Source: Nitrospira japonica (lineage in GTDB: Bacteria; Nitrospirota; Thermodesulfovibrionia; UBA6902). Taken from it: 64,000 bases of DNA. The first letter of the stretch is position 1; every line of letters starts with the position of its first letter. The stretch is from contig DYJL01000017.1 in NCBI GenBank assembly GCA_020723105.1, forward strand, positions 1 through 64,000, in the 5' to 3' direction. The position numbers were made by a program, and so were the translations under genes. The notes beneath the pieces were generated by a model, which worked only from the letters and a program-made list of their open reading frames with translations, searched no databases and was not told the origin of the DNA. Below are positions 44,532 through 54,181 of this stretch, piece by piece.

Positions 44532-44682
44532 GAGAGTAAGAATAAAATTTAACCCTGCGGATAGTCAAGCACATGTTGATAATCACTATAAAGTTACTTT
44601 AGACTATCAGCCATACATAACAAAATCATCATCAAAGAAACAGGCATTGTTTCTGCAGGGCCCGGGTTATCATTAAAGTTCA

Positions 44683-45633
44683 GTGAAAAAAAAACGCAGG
44701 AAAAAAAGCAAAATTACAAAACTCCTTGAATACGCAGCAGCGTATCTCATCATATTCATCACACAACTCGCACCGTTGAAAGTTGTAAGGCTGATCAGCA
44801 ATCTTCTTGGCGATCTCTTCTACTTCTTAAGCAGGAAACGCCGCAATATAGCTATTAGCAATCTGCAGCATGCCTTTAAAGAAGAAAAGGATGAACATAC
44901 CATCAGAAATATTGCGCGTCAAAGCTGCAGGTCTTTTGTTCTTACCTTTCTGGAAATCATAAAGCTCCGTCAATTCTTCTCAAAACCTGAGGCTGTAGAC
45001 AGCTTCAGAAGCACAACTAAAGATCTGGACCAACTGTTTCTTAAGGCAAAAAAAATTCATGATGAGTCTCAGGGATGCATTTTTGTAACTCCGCATATAG
45101 GCAACTGGGAAATCCTTCCTCAGTTAAGCGCAACACTTGGAATTCCCCTTGTTGCCGTTGCAAGGCCTCTGGATAATGAATATCTCGAGAAACTCATATT
45201 CAGGAGCCGCTCTTTTGGCGGACAGATTATCATTCCCAAAAAAAATGCCCTGTTCGTCCTCCAGAAGACACTTAAGCAGGGTACCTCCATAGGCCTGCTG
45301 CCGGACCAGAGCACGATGAAGGGAATCCTGATTGATTTCTTTGGACGCAAGGCTACTACTACCCCTGTTCCCGCTATCCTTGCCGTAACATATAAAAAGC
45401 CGGTTGTTGTTGTAGCCTGCTGCAGGAAGTCAGGGGATTACCAATATGAAGGTTTTGTAAGCGACCCTGTTTATCCGGGGGAATACACAAGTGAAAAGGA
45501 TGAGATAATCAGAGTTACCGAAGAGATGACCCGTAAAATGGAATCTATTATCAGAAAGTATCCCGAACAATACCTCTGGATACACAACCGATGGAAGACC
45601 TATAAGGGGAAGAAAGAATTCTTGTCAGGCTAA
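44683..45633 (+). CDS. Lysophospholipid/lipid A acyltransferase (LpxL-like)
   Basis: A 316-residue membrane-anchored acyltransferase with a basic N-terminus and one helix (about 15-38). The catalytic HIGNWE motif (Hx4E) and the later LLPDQST and IDFFGRKATTTPVPA segments match the LpxL/LpxM/HtrB family that adds secondary acyl chains to Kdo-lipid A. The start is GTG without a strong ribosome site. Acyl specificity cannot be predicted. Confidence 0.9.
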   Translation: MKKKRRKKSKITKLLEYAAAYLIIFITQLAPLKVVRLISNLLGDLFYFLSRKRRNIAISNLQHAFKEEKDEHTIRNIARQSCRSFVLTFLEIIKLRQFFSKPEAVDSFRSTTKDLDQLFLKAKKIHDESQGCIFVTPHIGNWEILPQLSATLGIPLVAVARPLDNEYLEKLIFRSRSFGGQIIIPKKNALFVLQKTLKQGTSIGLLPDQSTMKGILIDFFGRKATTTPVPAILAVTYKKPVVVVACCRKSGDYQYEGFVSDPVYPGEYTSEKDEIIRVTEEMTRKMESIIRKYPEQYLWIHNRWKTYKGKKEFLSG

Positions 45634-46847
45634 ACAGTTACCTCTATCCTGTTCCTGCCTTTTTGTTTGGCCCTCAGCAGAGCCTCGTCAGCCCTGCTGA
45701 TAATTTCCTGCTTTTCCATCATATTATGATTATAAGACGAGACCCCAAGGCTTATGGTAATACCGGCTTCCTCCTCTACTTCCCTTCTTATCCTCTCAGC
45801 AACCTCGCAGGCCTCTGACAGGCCTGTTTCAGAGAGAATTATGAGAAATTCTTCACCGCCGTATCTTACGCCAAGGTCTACATGACGTACTTCCCTCGAT
45901 ATTATTTTTGCCAGATTCACAAGCATCTTATCCCCAACAGTATGCCCGTAAGTGTCATTGTAATTCTTGAAGTAATCAATATCGAGCATAATTACTGAAA
46001 AGGGATATTCTGTTCTTCTGGCTCTTGCAAACTCGGTCTCAAGGACATAATCCATGAGGCGCCTGTTTGCAAGCCCTGTGAGAGGGTCATGAAGCGAAAG
46101 TTCCTTAGTCTCTTTAATCAGGTTTTCCAGTTCATCTTCTCTCTTCTTCAGGTCTTTTGTCATTTTATTGAAATGATCAGCAAGCTGGCCGATTTCATCA
46201 TGCGTACTTACATGAACAATATGTCCCAAGTCACCGCATCCCACTATTCTGACTGCCTCTGCAAGCTCGGAAACAGGCCTTGTTATGGTTTTTGAAAGAA
46301 AAATCGCTGCAACAACCCCTGCGCTCATAACAGCAGTAATTATCCAGAGCATAAGCATGACAATGTCATTAATGTCTCTTTTGATTGAATCCCTTGAGAG
46401 GCCCAGATGTATGCTTCCTACCTCGCCTTTTAAAACAGGCACTGCTATATCAAGAATATCTTTAGTTCCCATTTTAACAGCCTGAACACTGCGTGTCTGT
46501 CCGGCGCCGATTATGTTTGCACTTTTCAGGTCTACAGGAAAACCCTCTTCAAACGTGTGCGCCAGTACCTCTCCGTCATTGTTCAGAATGCATATATATT
46601 CAATATCCTCTTCAGAGCTTTTAACATCTCTTGCCATCATCTCAAGTTCAAAGAACTGCTCTGTCAATATTGGGGCAATACTGTATTCAGCAATATATGT
46701 GGCTATAGAGAAACCTCTCTCCTGAAGTTTAATAAAGAGCTTCTGATAGAGCGCTGTCTTCACAAAAAACATCATGGAGACTGCTGACATCATTACAACA
46801 CCTGCCGTCATCATTAATATTTTGGCCTTCAGGTTTAAAGTTCCCAT
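45630..46847 (-). CDS. Membrane diguanylate cyclase with HAMP
   Basis: A 405-residue sensor enzyme. It has TM1 (about 9-30), a periplasmic sensor part (about 31-160), TM2 (about 162-185), a HAMP domain, a short coiled coil and a GGDEF domain (about 250-405). The active-site loop is RYGGEEF and an RxxD I-site (RHVD) lies five residues before it, so it should be active and product-inhibited. The ligand is unknown. It converges with the acyltransferase gene, overlapping by four bases. Confidence 0.93.
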   Translation of the reverse strand: MGTLNLKAKILMMTAGVVMMSAVSMMFFVKTALYQKLFIKLQERGFSIATYIAEYSIAPILTEQFFELEMMARDVKSSEEDIEYICILNNDGEVLAHTFEEGFPVDLKSANIIGAGQTRSVQAVKMGTKDILDIAVPVLKGEVGSIHLGLSRDSIKRDINDIVMLMLWIITAVMSAGVVAAIFLSKTITRPVSELAEAVRIVGCGDLGHIVHVSTHDEIGQLADHFNKMTKDLKKREDELENLIKETKELSLHDPLTGLANRRLMDYVLETEFARARRTEYPFSVIMLDIDYFKNYNDTYGHTVGDKMLVNLAKIISREVRHVDLGVRYGGEEFLIILSETGLSEACEVAERIRREVEEEAGITISLGVSSYNHNMMEKQEIISRADEALLRAKQKGRNRIEVTV

Positions 46848-46942
46848 AATTTATCTACCTTAACTTCCCTCTTGCTGCTGTAAAATTGCCCTTTGTGAAG
46901 ATTCTACCCCCTATCCTCTTGTGAGTCAATTTTTAAAGACGA

Positions 46943-47105
46943 GCAGGCTGCTGAAAAAGTCAGTAATTGTCATTGCGAGGAGCGTATTTTGCGACGAAGC
47001 AATCTCAGACTTATTGATTTATAAAGAAGTGAGTTTGCTTCGCTCGCAATGACAAGCGAGGGACCTGCTTGCAAAGACAGCTAAAATACTTTTTCAGCAA
47101 CCTGC
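46943..47105. repeat. Nested palindromic element (MITE-like), 163 bp
   Basis: The outer arms GCAGGCTGCTGAAAAAGT and ACTTTTTCAGCAACCTGC pair at 17 of 18 positions. Inner arms TTGTCATTGCGAGGAGCG and CGCTCGCAATGACAA pair too. No reading frame is inside. It lies in the 367-bp gap before lpxB; the rest of that gap holds a CCCTACACCCTATCCCC-type low-complexity stretch near 47142-47170 and nothing else I recognise. Confidence 0.85.
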
Positions 47106-47214
47106 GGGTTTAAGCCGCTTAAACCGTTTTTTGTTTCTTCCCTACCCCCCTACACCCTATCCCCTAATCCCTGATTTATTGAATTAACCATTTGATTAAT
47201 GATATTTTATTCAG

Positions 47215-48345
47215 GTGCTAAAAAGACTGATGATAAGCACTGGGGAGGCCTCCGGAGAACTATACGGCGCCATGCTGAGCAGAGAGGTGAAAAGGCTCTG
47301 GCCTGATACGGAAATATTCGGCATCGGAGGCCCGCGCATGAAGGCTGAAGGCGTTTCTCTTATAGCTCCGATTTCACATGTGGTCGGCATTGTTGAAGCA
47401 ATCAGGCATATCAGGGAAATCAGACTCACCTTCAAAAAAGCATCTGAAGCATTAATCAGCAAGAAACCTGATGTCCTCGTCCTCATAGACTATCCTGATT
47501 TCAATATCACTCTGGCTCAAAAGGCAAAAGCCTCTAACATTCCCGTGCTCTATTATGTCAGTCCGCAAGTATGGGCCTGGCGAAGTGGAAGAGTGAAAAA
47601 AATTTCCTCGCTTGTAAACAGAATGGCGGTCCTGTTCCCCTTTGAAGTGGAATATTATAAAAATACAGGCCTTCCCTGCGAATTCGTCGGACATCCTGTT
47701 GCGGAAACAATAAACATACGTCGCTCCAGGGAAGAACTTAAAAAAGATCTTGGACTTGACGCTGATAAGAAAGTAATCACGCTTCTTCCCGGAAGCAGGC
47801 CTAATGAAATCCAGAGACATCAGAAAATAATCAGAGAGGTTGCTGTAAAGATTCACGGGGAATTTCCGGACCTGCAGATTGTGGTCCCCCTTACCGCTGA
47901 AACACGCCTGACTGAACAATTCCCCGGGTATGTCAGGGTTGTCTATAACCGCACCACAGAAGCTGTCGCCTGTTCAGAGGCATCTGCCGTAGCCTCAGGC
48001 ACGGCAACGCTTGAGACAGCACTGTTAAGCACGCCGATGGTTGTCTTTTATAAACTCTCTCCCCTCACTTACTATCTTGTAAAGTCCCTCGCCAAAGTCC
48101 GGTTTGTATCTCTGGTGAATATTCTTTCGGGGAAAGAAGTGGTCCGGGAAATGCTGCAGAAAGATGCGCACCCCGAGAAAATATTTGCAGAAATAAAAAG
48201 GCTTCTGACAGATACGCAATACCGGGGTGAAATGATATTCAGCCTTAAAAAAATCGGCGATATCTTTCAGGGGAAAAAACCGTCTGTCAGGACCGCCGAG
48301 ATAATTGGGGAAATAGCAGGATGGCAAAATGCTGTTCATATATGA
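47215..48345 (+). CDS. lpxB: Lipid-A-disaccharide synthase
   Basis: A 376-residue glycosyltransferase that condenses UDP-diacylglucosamine with lipid X. ISTGEASGELYGA is at the N-terminus, and YYVSPQVWAWRSGRVKKI and LLPGSRPNEIQRH are diagnostic. The start is GTG at 47215, or ATG at 47230. It overlaps waaA by 17 bp, so lpxB-waaA-lpxK-yjbQ form one operon. Confidence 0.95.
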   Translation: MLKRLMISTGEASGELYGAMLSREVKRLWPDTEIFGIGGPRMKAEGVSLIAPISHVVGIVEAIRHIREIRLTFKKASEALISKKPDVLVLIDYPDFNITLAQKAKASNIPVLYYVSPQVWAWRSGRVKKISSLVNRMAVLFPFEVEYYKNTGLPCEFVGHPVAETINIRRSREELKKDLGLDADKKVITLLPGSRPNEIQRHQKIIREVAVKIHGEFPDLQIVVPLTAETRLTEQFPGYVRVVYNRTTEAVACSEASAVASGTATLETALLSTPMVVFYKLSPLTYYLVKSLAKVRFVSLVNILSGKEVVREMLQKDAHPEKIFAEIKRLLTDTQYRGEMIFSLKKIGDIFQGKKPSVRTAEIIGEIAGWQNAVHI

Positions 48346-49591
48346 TCTCCTTTCAGCAATAGCGCTTCTTCTGTATCTGCCCGCGCTCTTTCTGAAAAAA
48401 GGCCCTGATGACAAAAGAAAGTTCGTCAAAGAACGTCTCGGCATCTCATGTTATAAAAAGACCGATATATGGGTACATGCAGTCTCAGTAGGAGAGGTAA
48501 TTGCGTGTGTGCCTTTTCTTCAGATGCTCAGGAAAGAATTTCCATATAAACGAATCATATTTTCCACAACAACATATACCGGACAAAAGCTTGCGCTTGA
48601 AAGATTCCCTGAGGCTGACAGGATAATGTATATGCCCTGGGACAGCGGATTATGCATCAACAGGGTTGTGCATTCTTTAAAACCGGAAATCTTCATAACA
48701 ATAGAAACCGAGCTGTGGCCCGCCCTCTTTCACACCCTGAAAAAATCAGGCTCCAGAATCGTTGTGCTGAACGGCAGGATATCAAATAAATCCTTCAAAG
48801 GCTACAAGCGCTTAGGGTTTTTAATGGAGAACCTCCTGTCGTATGTTGATTTTCTCTATATGCAGGGGAAAAGTGATGCTGAAAAAATCATAGCGCTCGG
48901 GGCGGATAAATCCAGGGTAGGGCTTATGGGAAATTTCAAATTCGATATCTCATTTGACACCCTTCATCCCCTGCAGTGGCTTGAGCCTGTTAGCGGCAGA
49001 ATCCTCCTGGCTGCCAGCACCCATAAAGGCGAAGAAGAAATAATTCTTGATGCTTATGAAACAGCAAAACTGAATCATCCTGATTTAAAACTCATTATAG
49101 CCCCGCGGCATCCTGAGAGGTTCAGCGAGGTTGAAGAAATTCTTGGGAAAAGAGATTTTAATTTTATCAGACGTTCGGCGCTAAGCAATGGACTATATGC
49201 AGGAACGCAGTACGCTGCGCCTTTTGATATCATACTGCTCGATACTATCGGCGAGCTGTCACAGGTCTTCTCCAGAAGCTCCATAGCCTTTGTAGGCGGA
49301 AGCCTTGTACCATTAGGCGGACACAATATTTTAGAACCTGCTTACTGGGGCCGGCCTATAATATTCGGGCCTCACATGGATAATTTCCCGATTGCAAATG
49401 AATTTCTTGCAAGAGCTGCTGCAATTCAGGTAAATAATGCAGATGAAATAGCACAGGCCGTCAAACATTTACTGGATAATAATGAAAAAGCTGTGCGGCT
49501 GGGACAAAATGCAAAGACCATTGTAGAAGAAAATTCAGGCGCAGTAAATAAAGCAATCGAGCTTGTGAGGAGGTTCCTTGGGACTGCTTAG
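48329..49591 (+). CDS. waaA: 3-deoxy-D-manno-octulosonic acid transferase (KdtA)
   Basis: A 420-residue inner-membrane glycosyltransferase that adds Kdo to lipid A precursor. It has an N-terminal membrane anchor (LLSAIALLLYLPALFL), WVHAVSVGEV, VLNGRISNKSFKGYKRLG and a C-terminal SLVPLGGHNILEPAYWGRP donor-binding motif. Whether it adds one or two Kdo residues is not predictable. Overlaps lpxB and lpxK. Confidence 0.95.
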   Translation: MLFIYDLLSAIALLLYLPALFLKKGPDDKRKFVKERLGISCYKKTDIWVHAVSVGEVIACVPFLQMLRKEFPYKRIIFSTTTYTGQKLALERFPEADRIMYMPWDSGLCINRVVHSLKPEIFITIETELWPALFHTLKKSGSRIVVLNGRISNKSFKGYKRLGFLMENLLSYVDFLYMQGKSDAEKIIALGADKSRVGLMGNFKFDISFDTLHPLQWLEPVSGRILLAASTHKGEEEIILDAYETAKLNHPDLKLIIAPRHPERFSEVEEILGKRDFNFIRRSALSNGLYAGTQYAAPFDIILLDTIGELSQVFSRSSIAFVGGSLVPLGGHNILEPAYWGRPIIFGPHMDNFPIANEFLARAAAIQVNNADEIAQAVKHLLDNNEKAVRLGQNAKTIVEENSGAVNKAIELVRRFLGTA

Positions 49592-50645
49592 CGCATTATA
49601 CGGGCTGGGAGTAGGATGCAAAAGGTTCCTTGTAAAACCTCAACGGCTTCCTGCAAAAGTCATCAGCGTCGGCAATATAACCCTCGGCGGCACCGGCAAG
49701 ACCCCCGCTGTAATTTCCATAGCAGAAGAAGCAAAAAAGCGGGGCTTTCAGCCGTGCATACTTACGAGGGGGTATAAAGGTAAAGTAAAAGGCCCGTGCT
49801 TTATAATAAGCGCAAATCATTCCGCATCACCTGTAGGGGCAGGCCTCTGTGCCTGCCCTGGGCAACCACAGGGGGTTGCCCCTACAAAAAAATACATCTG
49901 CACTGGTCTCGATGCGGGTGATGAACCAGCGTTGATGGCGGAAAGATTAGAAGGCACGCCCATAGTAAAATGCGCAGACAGATATAAAGGCGGGCAATTT
50001 GCAATTTCAAATTTTAGATTCGAACTTCCGAATTTATTGTTCATCCTCGACGACGGCTTTCAGCATTGGAGGCTTCACAGAGATATTGATATACTTCTAA
50101 TAGATGCAACTAATCCTTTCGGCAACAAAAGACTATTCCCTGAAGGCAGGCTGAGAGAGCCTTTAAGCTCCATGAAAAGAGCAAACCTGATAGTGCTGAC
50201 AAAAACCGATAACGTCAACAGTAAAACAATTTCCATGCTTGTTCAGGAGATAAGAAAACATAACTCAGACGCTCCAGTTTACAGGGCCTCGCACAAACCA
50301 GCAGCGCTTATTAAATCATCCGGAGAATCGGCAGATCTGAATTTCCTGAGAAATAGAAAAATTTTTGCCTTTGCAGGCCTTGCAAATCCATCTCACTTTA
50401 AAGAGACCCTGATTTCAGAAGGCGCTGATATAATCAACTTCAAGACCTTCAGGGACCACTATAGTTACAGACAGAGGGATGCAGATAAAATCAGATCGGA
50501 AGCAGCAGGATCAGACATCATTACGACAGAAAAAGATTTGGTAAAACTCAGAGGATTTCAATTGCCGAACAATATATTTGCGCTAAGGATTGAATTCTCT
50601 GTTGAAGAAGATTTCTATAACAAAATATTTCGGAGGGAGCAATGA
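49578..50645 (+). CDS. lpxK: Tetraacyldisaccharide 4'-kinase
   Basis: A 355-residue lipid A 4'-kinase. The P-loop SVGNITLGGTGKTP is near residue 31, and DAGDEPALMAERL and FILDDGFQHWRLHRDIDIL match the family. The start is TTG, with GTGAGGAGG just before it. Between ISANHS and DAGDEP the protein carries about 25 extra residues (including GAGLCACPGQPQGVAPT) encoded by an inserted 55-bp palindromic repeat at 49832-49886. A second small addition, AISNFRFELP, looks derived from the heptamer repeat seen in hemH. It is probably still active, because the flanking motifs are intact. Confidence 0.93.
   Translation: MGLLSALYGLGVGCKRFLVKPQRLPAKVISVGNITLGGTGKTPAVISIAEEAKKRGFQPCILTRGYKGKVKGPCFIISANHSASPVGAGLCACPGQPQGVAPTKKYICTGLDAGDEPALMAERLEGTPIVKCADRYKGGQFAISNFRFELPNLLFILDDGFQHWRLHRDIDILLIDATNPFGNKRLFPEGRLREPLSSMKRANLIVLTKTDNVNSKTISMLVQEIRKHNSDAPVYRASHKPAALIKSSGESADLNFLRNRKIFAFAGLANPSHFKETLISEGADIINFKTFRDHYSYRQRDADKIRSEAAGSDIITTEKDLVKLRGFQLPNNIFALRIEFSVEEDFYNKIFRREQ
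49832..49886. repeat. Palindromic repeat inserted in lpxK
   Basis: A 55-bp element with perfect 10-bp terminal inverted repeats (TGTAGGGGCA and TGCCCCTACA). It keeps the lpxK frame open. Much of it matches the element at 55834-55896: both contain TGTGCCT, GGCAACCACAG and GGGTTGCCCCTACA. Confidence 0.92.
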
Positions 50646-51043
50646 TTAAAAATATCAACATCAGGACCAAATCAAGAAATGAATTCGTTGACATCACTTC
50701 AGACATACAGGCTCTCATTGAAGAGGCCGGGGTAGAAAATGGGCTATGCTGTATTTATATTCCTCATACAACCGCAGGAATTACAATTAACGAAGGCGCA
50801 GACCCTTCGGTTGTAAGAGATATACAGAATACGCTCAGCAATTTAATCCCGCACAGCAAAAACTATCAGCATATGGAAGGCAATTCAGATGCACATATTA
50901 AAACCACGCTGGTCGGCTCTTCTCAAACTGTTCTTATTGACGGAGGCAAGCTCCTTCTGGGCACCTGGCAGTCTGTATTCTTCTGCGAATTCGACGGGCC
51001 CCGACACAGAAGAGCGACAGTGAAGCTTGTGAGTGACAGGTAG
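50642..51043 (+). CDS. YjbQ family protein (UPF0047)
   Basis: A 133-residue protein. HTTAGITINEGADPSVVRDI and NSDAHIKTTLVGSSQTVLI carry the family's conserved histidines and aspartates. Members show weak thiamine-phosphate synthase activity in vitro; their true role is unclear. It overlaps the lpxK stop by four bases and is the last gene of the lipid A run. Confidence 0.92.
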   Translation: MIKNINIRTKSRNEFVDITSDIQALIEEAGVENGLCCIYIPHTTAGITINEGADPSVVRDIQNTLSNLIPHSKNYQHMEGNSDAHIKTTLVGSSQTVLIDGGKLLLGTWQSVFFCEFDGPRHRRATVKLVSDR

Positions 51044-51050
51044 CCGCCGG

Positions 51051-52346
51051 TCAGAGGTATTTCACCTCTGCCCTTCCCTTTTCTTCATTGACAAAATACA
51101 GCAACATCCCCCCGATGATGAAAAAAAATGCAAGAGAAGCAATGCCCACCCGTGATGCTATATTACTGGCATACCCCATTGATTTAACCAGCAGTCCGAT
51201 CCCTCCCATAAATACAGGGCCCAGCACTGTAGCAGATTTTCCGATCATATTATAAAAACCGAAATACTCTGCTGATTTTTCAGGCGGTATGATTCTCGCA
51301 TAAAAAGAACGGCTCAGGGACTGTATGCCCCCCTGAACAAAACCAACTGTTATTGCCAGAATGTAGAATTCATTTTTACTGTCCATAAAAGCTCCCCAGA
51401 CAGTAACAAACAGATACACAGCAATTGCGATAAAGAGGCCCTTCTTCGTCCCGATTCTGTCAGCGAGATAACCAAATCCTATGGCACATGGAAAGCCGAC
51501 AAACTGGGTGATAAGTAGTGCAACAATCAAATCATGGGCCTGTAACCCTATGGAAATACCATAATCAAGCGCCATGACTATGATTGTATCCACTCCGTCA
51601 ATATAGAGCCAATATGCAAACAGAAAAAGAAAGATAGTTTTCAGATGCCGGATTTCATGAAAGGTATTTCGTAATTGAACAAGACCGGCTTTGACCACAT
51701 TCTTTCCATCTTTAACATTCGCACTTTCAGGTTCTTTGACGATTACGAGCATAGGAATGGAAAATACCGCCCACCAAATCCCAACAGAAATAAAAGAAAA
51801 CCTGACCGCTTCATGAACCCCTGTGAAACCAAAGGTCACAGGGTGCAGCGTCATCCATACGTTCATCGCAAAAAGGAGGCCCCCTCCAAGATAACCGAGT
51901 GCAAAACCAAAGGAAGAAACAAAGTCAAATTTCTTCTCTGATGAAACTGCGGTGATTAATGAATCATAAAAGATATTTCCCCCTGAAAATCCGACAATTG
52001 CAAAAACATACAATACAATTGCAAAGAGCCAGTTATCCTGAGAGACCATATAAAGAGAGGAGGTCATCACAACACCCATATAGGCAAAGAAGACGAGAAA
52101 TTTTTTCCTTGACGTCCCTTTGTCAGCTATGGCTCCAAGCACAGGGGCAAGCAAGGCCACTGTTATGCCTGCAATAGAATTGGCCATTGCAAGCCTCGCC
52201 GTGCTTACTGTTACATCAACACCCGCGCTCCAGAACTGTTTAAAGAATACAGGGAAGAACCCTGCCATAACAGTCGTTGCAAAGGCTGAATTGGCCCAGT
52301 CATACAGGGCCCAGGCCAGAATTGCTTTCTTACTGTCAGACTGCAT
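51051..52346 (-). CDS. MFS transporter (Atg22/UMF1-like)
   Basis: A 431-residue membrane protein with about 12 helices. The start KAILAWALYDWANSAFATTVMAGFFPVFFKQF matches the UMF1/Atg22-like group of the major facilitator superfamily. FGYLADRIGTKKG is the MFS loop. Atg22 exports amino acids from fungal vacuoles, but bacterial substrates are unknown. It converges with yjbQ. Confidence 0.9.
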   Translation of the reverse strand: MQSDSKKAILAWALYDWANSAFATTVMAGFFPVFFKQFWSAGVDVTVSTARLAMANSIAGITVALLAPVLGAIADKGTSRKKFLVFFAYMGVVMTSSLYMVSQDNWLFAIVLYVFAIVGFSGGNIFYDSLITAVSSEKKFDFVSSFGFALGYLGGGLLFAMNVWMTLHPVTFGFTGVHEAVRFSFISVGIWWAVFSIPMLVIVKEPESANVKDGKNVVKAGLVQLRNTFHEIRHLKTIFLFLFAYWLYIDGVDTIIVMALDYGISIGLQAHDLIVALLITQFVGFPCAIGFGYLADRIGTKKGLFIAIAVYLFVTVWGAFMDSKNEFYILAITVGFVQGGIQSLSRSFYARIIPPEKSAEYFGFYNMIGKSATVLGPVFMGGIGLLVKSMGYASNIASRVGIASLAFFFIIGGMLLYFVNEEKGRAEVKYL

Positions 52347-52427
52347 AACGATATGGATTCATAGGTAGATTAGCCTCAATTATATCCCTGTTAATTTAAT
52401 CAGTCAAATTATGTTATTCTTTGCAAT

Positions 52428-52943
52428 ATGTTTAAAAAAATGAAATTCCTCTGGAAACTGTACCTCTATAAAACTCAGGGGCTCCTGGGGCTTAAGAGAT
52501 GCGACATCATGTCCTTCATCAATGATTATTACAGGGAGGATTTTCTGAAACTTGACAAGAAAGATATTGCCGTAATTCTGCCCCATTGCCTTATCAGTAA
52601 AAAATGCCCTGCAAAATTCTCGAAAACAGACGGGGTACTTTGCAATGAATGCAATCTCTGCGGATGCGGTAAAATCTGCTATTCTGCAAAACAGAGAGGT
52701 TATCAGTTCTACATTTCCCCGAGTGTAGGTTTCACCAAACGACTTGCCAAAAGGAAAAACCTCAAAGGAGTTATTGGCATTGCCTGTGACTATGAAATAG
52801 AAAAAGGTATCGGCGCTGAGAAGATCAGATACAGTGGGGTAAAGATTGCAGGCAACAGCATCAAGACACAGGGGCTGCGGCTTGATGTATACGATTGCAT
52901 CAACAACAGCGTGGACTGGGAAAAAATCGAAGGATTGATGTAG
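52428..52943 (+). CDS. DUF116 family protein
   Basis: A 171-residue protein with many cysteines. LPHCLISKKCPAKF, then LCNECNLCGCGKIC, then IGIACDYEIEKGI match DUF116, found beside lipoate, formyl-transfer and tRNA genes in anaerobes. The cysteine set suggests an iron-sulfur cluster or zinc site. The function is unknown. Short soluble form; some homologues have membrane helices. Confidence 0.85.
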   Translation: MFKKMKFLWKLYLYKTQGLLGLKRCDIMSFINDYYREDFLKLDKKDIAVILPHCLISKKCPAKFSKTDGVLCNECNLCGCGKICYSAKQRGYQFYISPSVGFTKRLAKRKNLKGVIGIACDYEIEKGIGAEKIRYSGVKIAGNSIKTQGLRLDVYDCINNSVDWEKIEGLM

Positions 52944-52967
52944 TTTTATAATGTAAAGTTATTCTAT

Positions 52968-54014
52968 TCATTCTGCCACTACGCAGTTTTTGCCATGTTT
53001 TTTTGCTGTATACAATGCATTATCTGCACGTTTAAAGAAAGCCTCCTGGGTTTCATTCTCCCGATACTCGGCAATACCTATGCTGATGCTGACTTTGCCC
53101 ACTTTACCAAAGTCGTAACTGTTCACCATGTTCCTCATCTTCTCAGCCAGGATCTTCGCCTGTTCCAGCTTAGTCCCAACCGCAACAACTGCAAACTCTT
53201 CACCGCCTATCCGGAAGAACGCGTCACTGTTTCTCAGGCTGTTTGATATTAATTTTGCCATTTTTTTCAATACGTCATCCCCTGTATCGTGCCCGAACTT
53301 ATCATTTATACGCCTGAAATGGTCTATATCGAATATCAGCAAAGATGATAATAAATGGCGTCTATTCAGTAACTTCATTTCCTGCTTCAGTATTACATTG
53401 AAGGAGTACCTGTTCAATATGCCTGTTAGATGATCATAGCTGGCCAGGTACTCAAGCTTATTCCTGACATGTCTCCTGATTAAAACTATGATCAGTACGA
53501 CAGCAGCTATGTTAATGCCACTGATAATAAAGACAAAGCGCAGAAATACCAACTTGTTCTCCGATATTGACTGCGCTTCAAAGACAAGCACGTTAGCTGT
53601 TATCCAGCATTTTTCACTGAGTTCCAGCACCCGGGCCCTGTTTCCCTGATAGTTGTTTCTTCTAAGTTCGTAAATTTCTTCCTGAAGGAGTTTCCACTCC
53701 TTTCTCAGCTTCTGCTCCAATTCCATGTATTTTCTGCTCCTGATAAATATATCCAGCCCTTTACCCTGATTATCAAAGTCTGCAAGTATTGTATTTATTT
53801 CTGATATATATTTATTGGCTTGCACCCCTGACAGCTCGAGCTTGGATATTCTCTGTATAGAACCCCTTACTATTCCGGCATAATTAATGACTCTTGCATC
53901 GTTTTTAATTCTTTCTATAACAAAGAAAACAAATAACGCATTGCTAATCACAATGAAAATAATAATCATTGCAACAAGTGTTAATTGTGTGGAACGTCTT
54001 CTTGTTTCTATCAT
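52968..54014 (-). CDS. Membrane diguanylate cyclase with PilJ-like sensor
   Basis: A 348-residue protein. It has TM1 (about 11-31), a helical periplasmic sensor (about 35-150, IVRGSIQRISKLELSG resembling PilJ/type IV pilus methyl-accepting domains), TM2 (about 157-180) and a GGDEF domain (about 190-348). The catalytic loop is RIGGEEF and an RNSD I-site (RxxD) precedes it. It should make c-di-GMP. The ligand is unknown; PilJ-type sensors in other proteins respond to nitrate or pilus inputs. The nitrate link is inference only. Confidence 0.9.
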   Translation of the reverse strand: MIETRRRSTQLTLVAMIIIFIVISNALFVFFVIERIKNDARVINYAGIVRGSIQRISKLELSGVQANKYISEINTILADFDNQGKGLDIFIRSRKYMELEQKLRKEWKLLQEEIYELRRNNYQGNRARVLELSEKCWITANVLVFEAQSISENKLVFLRFVFIISGINIAAVVLIIVLIRRHVRNKLEYLASYDHLTGILNRYSFNVILKQEMKLLNRRHLLSSLLIFDIDHFRRINDKFGHDTGDDVLKKMAKLISNSLRNSDAFFRIGGEEFAVVAVGTKLEQAKILAEKMRNMVNSYDFGKVGKVSISIGIAEYRENETQEAFFKRADNALYTAKKHGKNCVVAE

Positions 54015-54181
54015 AATTCAATAAACATATTTCATAATATATTGTAACCGGATTATCTGGCTGTCCTCTGCCCTGTTTCAATTTATACAATTAAATATAT
54101 TTAATCAACAAGGCTATAAGTAATAATCATATCTCTATTCAACAATCATTGCAGCTTTTGTAAAGTTACAATAAAATATCC

